In this document: piece after piece, positions 24,106-28,011 of the stretch
Numbering within the stretch: position 1 is the stretch's first letter
How the letters are laid out: every line of letters starts with the position of its first letter
Source: an uncultured Cloacibacillus sp.
Lineage (GTDB): Bacteria > Synergistota > Synergistia > Synergistales > Synergistaceae
Direction: 5' to 3'
NCBI GenBank assembly: GCA_934511335.1
Contig: CAKSWL010000003.1
Location: 1-28,011, forward strand
Length of the DNA stretch: 28,011 nucleotides
Translations under genes and position numbers: made by a program
The notes under the pieces: generated by a model
Databases searched by the model: none
Told to the model about the DNA's origin: nothing
The model's input: the letters and a program-made list of their open reading frames with translations, nothing else

Positions 24106-24780
24106 ATGGGTGGAAAAATCAAAATAGACACTGAACTGGAAGTCGTCACCGGGATGCATATCGGCGGTTCAAGCGAGTACTCCCCCATCGGCGCGGTAGA
24201 CAGCCCCGTAGCCTCCGACCCGCGCACAGGACGGCCGATAGTGCCGGGCAGCTCCTTAAAAGGCAAAATGCGCACGCTGCTCTCGGCCAGCCTCGCCGGA
24301 GGCGAAAGAAAAACTCCCAACGACGACCCGGAGGAGATATTGCGCCTTTTCGGCGCCAGCGCGCCGAAAATCATTCGCTCCCGCCTTCAGTTCGCCGACG
24401 CCTTCGTCGTCAACGCCAAAGAATTCAGCGAAATCGGCCTCACCGAAGTCAAGTTTGAAAACGCCATCAACAGGATCACGCTCGTGGCCAACCCCAGACA
24501 GATAGAGCGCGTCGTGAAGGGCGTCAGATTCGGCGTAGGCATCGTCTACGACGCACCGGACGACGAAAAAGAACGCGCGGAAGATATGCGCCTGCTCGCG
24601 AAGGCGATGAAACTCCTGCAAATAGACTATCTCGGGGGCCACGGCACGCGGGGCAGCGGACGAGTAAGCTTCAAAAACATAAAACTCACCTCCCCCGACG
24701 GCTCCATCGCCCAAGAGGGGCTTGACAGCCTAAAAGAGCTCTTCAAGGAAGCAGAGGGCTATGAACTACTGCCTCTATAA
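24106..24780 (+). CDS. csm3: Csm3, RAMP backbone subunit with target-RNA cleavage site
   Basis: Csm3 subunits line the crRNA and cut bound target RNA at 6-nt intervals. The protein has 224 aa and a single RAMP (RRM-like) fold. It starts DTELEVVTGMHIGGSSEYSP. The catalytic Asp of the family is Asp32 in GAVDSPVASDP. It is followed by the conserved PIVPGSSLKGKMRTLLSASL and the C-terminal Gly-rich loop YLGGHGTRGSGRVSF. The ribosome site AAGGAGG is strong, as expected for a subunit needed in several copies. Its end overlaps the csm4 start by 20 nt. Confidence 0.96.
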   Translation: MGGKIKIDTELEVVTGMHIGGSSEYSPIGAVDSPVASDPRTGRPIVPGSSLKGKMRTLLSASLAGGERKTPNDDPEEILRLFGASAPKIIRSRLQFADAFVVNAKEFSEIGLTEVKFENAINRITLVANPRQIERVVKGVRFGVGIVYDAPDDEKERAEDMRLLAKAMKLLQIDYLGGHGTRGSGRVSFKNIKLTSPDGSIAQEGLDSLKELFKEAEGYELLPL

Positions 24781-25747
24781 ACTTTCCTTCACCTCGCCCC
24801 TGCATGCCGGCACGGGTGAGATGGCGAAGGGGCTTGACACCGCGCGGATGACGCTCTGCGCCGACACGCTCTTTTCGGCGCTCTGCCACACGATCCTGAA
24901 AAAAGAGGGCCTCTCTTCAATGTCGGAATTCTGCCGCCGCGCCGCCGCGGGAAAACTGCTCTTCAGCGATACGATGCCCTACCGCAAAGAGAGCCTCTAC
25001 ATCCCCAAGCCATACATCAGCCCCTCCGTGAAAAGAGAGGGCGATTCTTCCGCCGACAACAGAAAGGCGATGAAGAAAATGGCCCACATCCCCGTCTCCT
25101 CGCTGCCCGCTTTCTTCGCCTCGCTGCGCGGCAAAGGGGAATACGACGCCCTCAAAAACAGAGGCCTATTCGCCGCCTCCTCCATATCCGCAAAAAACAC
25201 CATCGACGCCGCGGAGGGAGCGACCCCCTATTCCGTCGGCCTCTGGCACTTCGCCGGCAACTGCGGCCTATACTTCATCCTCGGATTCGAAGAAGAAGAG
25301 GATTGTGATTGGCTCTCCAACATCCTGACCACGCTGGGAAGCGGCGGTGTGGGGGGAAAAGTCAGCGCCGGATATGGAAAATTCGTCTTAGCGGACGATC
25401 CGATTTTTCTTGACGCGCCTTTTGACGACGACACAAACATCCTGAGCAAAATGCTGAGCGACGAAAAAGCGGATATCTACATCAGCCTCACAACCTCTCT
25501 GCCCGCCGACGGCGAGCTGGACCATGCGCTTGAAGGGGCCTCCTACGGCGTCACGCGGCGCGGCGGCTTCGTCTATTCCGAAAATTTTTCCGAGCGCCTC
25601 GTCAAAAAACAGACACAGTACTTCCTCTCCGCCGGCTCCACCTTCACGCGGCGGTACTCCGGAGAACTATTCAACGTCGCCCCAAACGGAAAACACCCCG
25701 TCTTCAGATATGGAAAACCGATCTTTTTAGGAGCTGAGCGCCTATGA
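24761..25747 (+). CDS. csm4: Csm4, RAMP subunit capping the crRNA 5' handle
   Basis: Csm4 binds the repeat-derived 5' tag of the crRNA and anchors Csm1. It has 328 aa. The N-terminal RAMP strand reads YKLSFTSPLHAGTG, followed by MTLCADTLFSALCHTILKKE. Later come YIPKPYISPSVKRE, the Gly-rich LTTLGSGGVGGKVSAGYGKF and a second half ending near KHPVFRYGKPIFLGAERL. It overlaps csm3 by 20 nt and csm5 by 4 nt, so translation is coupled. Confidence 0.93.
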   Translation: MNYCLYKLSFTSPLHAGTGEMAKGLDTARMTLCADTLFSALCHTILKKEGLSSMSEFCRRAAAGKLLFSDTMPYRKESLYIPKPYISPSVKREGDSSADNRKAMKKMAHIPVSSLPAFFASLRGKGEYDALKNRGLFAASSISAKNTIDAAEGATPYSVGLWHFAGNCGLYFILGFEEEEDCDWLSNILTTLGSGGVGGKVSAGYGKFVLADDPIFLDAPFDDDTNILSKMLSDEKADIYISLTTSLPADGELDHALEGASYGVTRRGGFVYSENFSERLVKKQTQYFLSAGSTFTRRYSGELFNVAPNGKHPVFRYGKPIFLGAERL

Positions 25748-26838
25748 AAAACTACCTGCTCAAATTATCCGCCGTCACCGCGCTTCACGTCGGCAGCGGC
25801 GTTAAATACTCAAAAAAAGAATACATCTATGACGAAAGCAAAAGGCGCGTTACCCTCATAGATATGGGAAAGGTGATGGGCTGGCTCGTGCGCCAGAACG
25901 ACCCCGCCCTTATCGACGCCTTCGAGACCTTCATGTTCTCAAGGCAAGACAACGACCTGAAAGCCTTCCTGCGAAGGATGAGGATACCGGAACAAAAGAT
26001 AAAAGAGGCAGAAATATATTCACTCTCCAGCGGAGACGCCTTTGTGGGAGGCGGAAACAAGCGCGACCTCTGCGCCTTCTCGCGCGACGAGCGCGGAAGG
26101 CCATACATCCCCGGCAGCTCGCTGAAGGGGGCGCTGCGCACGGCGCTGCTTGTCCAGGCCCTCCTCGACGGCGAAGGATATCGCGGTGCAGTCGACGTTC
26201 ATGACGAAAAAGCCGCGAAAAAAACCGCAGAAAACATCGAGACGGCGCTGCTCCACAGATTCAAGCGGAGCGAACGCGCAGAAGACCCGCGCAACAGCCT
26301 TATGTCCTGCCTCTCGGTATCAGACAGCGCGCCACTTCCGCAGGAGGCGATAATCCTGGCCGGCAAAGACGACATCTTCACGGACGGGAAAAAAAACTCG
26401 CTCCCCATAGTCAGAGAATGCGCCGCCCCCGGCACGGAGATTCGCTTCCGCATCTCTATCTCGCCGGCTGCGAAAGGCTCCCTCTCCATCGAAGAGATAA
26501 AAAGAGCGGTAAACTCCTTCGGTAACTACTACCAGAGGACCTACCTGGACAAATATCCTCAAAAGCTGACAGAAGACCTGCGCGGCTGCATCCTCCTCGG
26601 CGGCGGCGGCGGCTACTACGCAAAAAACATCCTCTACCCTGCCCATGGCAAAGACCGGGAAAGCGCGCTGCGGGACGCCGTGAATATAATGAAAACAAAC
26701 TTCGCCAAACACCGCCATGAAAGAGATCTAGGACTGGGGATATCGCCCCGTGCGCTGAAATGCGCGCAAGCCGGGGGCCGCATGCGGCAGATGGGGATCT
26801 GCCGCGTAGAAATAGTAGAAATAGAGGAGACGAAATGA
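25744..26838 (+). CDS. csm5: Csm5, RAMP subunit at the crRNA 3' side
   Basis: Csm5 caps the 3' end of the Csm filament and takes part in crRNA maturation. It has 364 aa. It opens YLLKLSAVTALHVGSGVKYS, has FVGGGNKRDLCAFSRDERGR, the RAMP motif YIPGSSLKGALRTALLVQAL, and a C-terminal Gly-rich stretch LLGGGGGYYAKNIL. A late FAKHRHERDLGLGISPRALK segment closes the fold. Start and stop both overlap the neighbours by 4 nt (ATGA). Confidence 0.94.
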   Translation: MKNYLLKLSAVTALHVGSGVKYSKKEYIYDESKRRVTLIDMGKVMGWLVRQNDPALIDAFETFMFSRQDNDLKAFLRRMRIPEQKIKEAEIYSLSSGDAFVGGGNKRDLCAFSRDERGRPYIPGSSLKGALRTALLVQALLDGEGYRGAVDVHDEKAAKKTAENIETALLHRFKRSERAEDPRNSLMSCLSVSDSAPLPQEAIILAGKDDIFTDGKKNSLPIVRECAAPGTEIRFRISISPAAKGSLSIEEIKRAVNSFGNYYQRTYLDKYPQKLTEDLRGCILLGGGGGYYAKNILYPAHGKDRESALRDAVNIMKTNFAKHRHERDLGLGISPRALKCAQAGGRMRQMGICRVEIVEIEETK

Positions 26839-27608
26839 TAAAACAATACGTCGCCGCGCTCGCTTCGAGAAACGGCGAACAGCTTTCACAGCATGATTCA
26901 TACGCCCTCTATGCCGCTCTTCTTGAAGAAGCGGGGGAAGAATTCGCCGGCCGCCTCCACAGCGGCAGAGTCGGCCTGGTATCTCAATACCTCACCCCGC
27001 TTCCGGGGCGCCAAGAGACCCTCTGGACGGTAAACCTGATAGGAAAAGAGGCCGTCGAGCATGCAGCTCCGGCGCTGGAAGCGATGAAAGAGATCGATCT
27101 GCGCTCGAGGGGCCTCTTTCTGTCGATGGAGATCATCGGCATGCGCAGGATAGACAGCCTCTCAGAACTGCTCGGCGAAGCTGGCGGCGACATGGACTGC
27201 GGTCGCTTCTTCTTCCGCTTTTTATCCCCCTGCGCCTTCCGCGCCAACAACGAATATGTAAACTTTCCCTCCGTACCGCTTATACTTGGAAGCCTGAGGC
27301 AAAAATGGGACGCGGCCTTTCCCGCGGCCCAGGTCAGCGATCCGGACGCGGCCTCCGCGCTAGAGGCCGGTGTGAAAATCACCGGCTACAACCTCCGCGG
27401 CGCCTCCTTTCGGATGAAGGGCGTCTCGATCCCCTCATTCTCAGGAGGCGTCACGCTGAACGCGCGCCTCTCTCCGCCGATGCTGCGCCTCTTCCGCCTC
27501 CTCATGGCCTTCGCCGCCTTCAGCGGCGTAGGCATAAAGACCACGCTGGGCATGGGAGGCGCGAAGGCTAAGGTATCTCCGCGCCCGCCGGCCAAACAAG
27601 GGGTCTGA
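26835..27608 (+). CDS. cas6: Cas6 crRNA-processing endoribonuclease
   Basis: Cas6 cuts the long precursor CRISPR RNA within each repeat. It has 257 aa from the ATG at 26835, which follows GAGGAG and overlaps the csm5 stop; a longer frame from 26760 lies inside csm5. The sequence shows two ferredoxin-like halves and the C-terminal Gly-rich signature FSGVGIKTTLGMGG typical of the family. Histidines at QLSQHDSYALYAALL and GRLHSGRV are candidates for the catalytic residue. It is the last cas gene before the array, and the repeat it would process can form a CCCC/GGGG stem. Confidence 0.92.
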   Translation: MIKQYVAALASRNGEQLSQHDSYALYAALLEEAGEEFAGRLHSGRVGLVSQYLTPLPGRQETLWTVNLIGKEAVEHAAPALEAMKEIDLRSRGLFLSMEIIGMRRIDSLSELLGEAGGDMDCGRFFFRFLSPCAFRANNEYVNFPSVPLILGSLRQKWDAAFPAAQVSDPDAASALEAGVKITGYNLRGASFRMKGVSIPSFSGGVTLNARLSPPMLRLFRLLMAFAAFSGVGIKTTLGMGGAKAKVSPRPPAKQGV

Positions 27609-27794
27609 AAGACGGCTCTCACGCGCACAAAGCGGCCGCACCTTGAAAAAACAAAAGCGGACAGTTCGCGCTCCGGTCTGTAAGCGGCTTCGCGGGACTT
27701 TTGCGCAAAATCCCGCCGAAAAGAGGCCGACAAAACGAAGGTTCGCGGAAAAAGCCCTTTTCATGCTTCCACGGACCGGCTTTTTGAAGTATAC
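27609..27794 (+). promoter_or_regulatory. Probable CRISPR leader with an inverted repeat
   Basis: About 190 nt separate cas6 from the first repeat. GCGGGA (27692-27697) and TCCCGC (27711-27716) bound an imperfect hairpin extended by TTTTGC/GCAAAA. Position suggests the leader, but no clear promoter was found. ORFs running through here on both strands are not convincing genes. Confidence 0.4.
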
Positions 27795-28011
27795 ATTTCA
27801 ACTCACCCCCACGCGGGGACGAAAACGTTGGATCTCATTATGTGAGTTGGTACGCCTAACAGGTCGTTTCAACTCACCCCCACGCGGGGACGAAAACGTT
27901 GGATACATATCATCAAGCTGATGTAACTTATTTCAACTCACCCCCACGCGGGGACGAAAACTTTGTATGACGACGCGCAGCTGCCGGCGGATGAGATTTC
28001 AACTCACCCCC
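27795..28011 (+). CRISPR. CRISPR array, first four repeats (continues past the window)
   Basis: Repeats are 32 nt at 27795-27826, 27866-27897 and 27930-27961, with a fourth cut off at 27996-28011. They begin ATTTCAACTCACCCCC (G instead of A in the second) and end ACGCGGGGACGAAAAC. CCCC and GGGG inside can pair. Spacers are 39, 32 and 34 nt (27827-27865, 27898-27929, 27962-27995). The expected 5' tag of mature crRNA is ACGAAAAC. Repeat type and neighbours fit type III-A. The copies in view differ only at their first base, so no degenerate end is seen. Confidence 0.97.

Noticed and set aside
27643..27921. 92-aa ORF through the leader and first repeats
   Set aside because: It translates CRISPR repeats and spacers; not a gene.

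Overview
This is a GC-rich bacterial window of about 28 kb. The gene set is a complete N-acetylglucosamine PTS locus, NhaC-type antiporters, a BMP-family binding protein, a corrinoid-enzyme activation-domain protein and a type III-A CRISPR locus. It fits an anaerobic gut or digester bacterium. A Synergistota member (Cloacibacillus-like) is my best guess from gene content, but no marker gene is present, so this is inference. The window mixes intact operons with clear gene debris: a decayed insertion sequence, two nhaC fragments, several frameshifts and truncated ends.

Left edge to 2.8 kb: the 3' tail of a PLP-dependent aminotransferase, an unresolved stretch of debris, a strong hairpin terminator, a BMP-family substrate-binding protein on the minus strand, and a decayed rve-type (IS481/IS3-like) transposase.

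2.8-10.8 kb: two divergent operons form a self-contained GlcNAc uptake and catabolism system. On minus are nagB, nagA and ptsI (Enzyme I). On plus are ptsH (HPr), a BglG/LicT-type antiterminator, nagE (EIICB), crr-like EIIA and cutC. The leader of the plus operon carries an RNA antiterminator (RAT) overlapping an intrinsic terminator, so the antiterminator encoded second in the operon probably controls its own operon.

10.8-17 kb: a visibly AT-richer minus-strand operon holds an intact NhaC-family transporter, a DUF3830-like cyclophilin-fold protein and a cucumopine-synthase-C-terminal-like helical protein, followed by a separate GntR/FCD regulator. It lies between a C-terminal nhaC fragment on its left and an N-terminal nhaC fragment on its right, which is the reverse of gene order. 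The right fragment runs into a methionine-synthase-activation-domain gene that appears to have lost its start.

17-19.5 kb: an EamA (DMT) exporter and, divergently, an orphan double-ABC ATPase of the nucleoside/BMP transporter class with no permease genes beside it.

19.8-28 kb: a type III-A CRISPR locus in the order csm6, csm1 (cas10), csm2, csm3, csm4, csm5, cas6, then the start of an array with 32-nt repeats that runs off the window. The csm genes overlap tightly and are probably one transcript. csm6 is split by a -1 shift exactly at a dnaX-type A AAA AAG heptamer, and csm1 is split by a 1-nt shift just after its HD motif. No cas1 or cas2 is visible.
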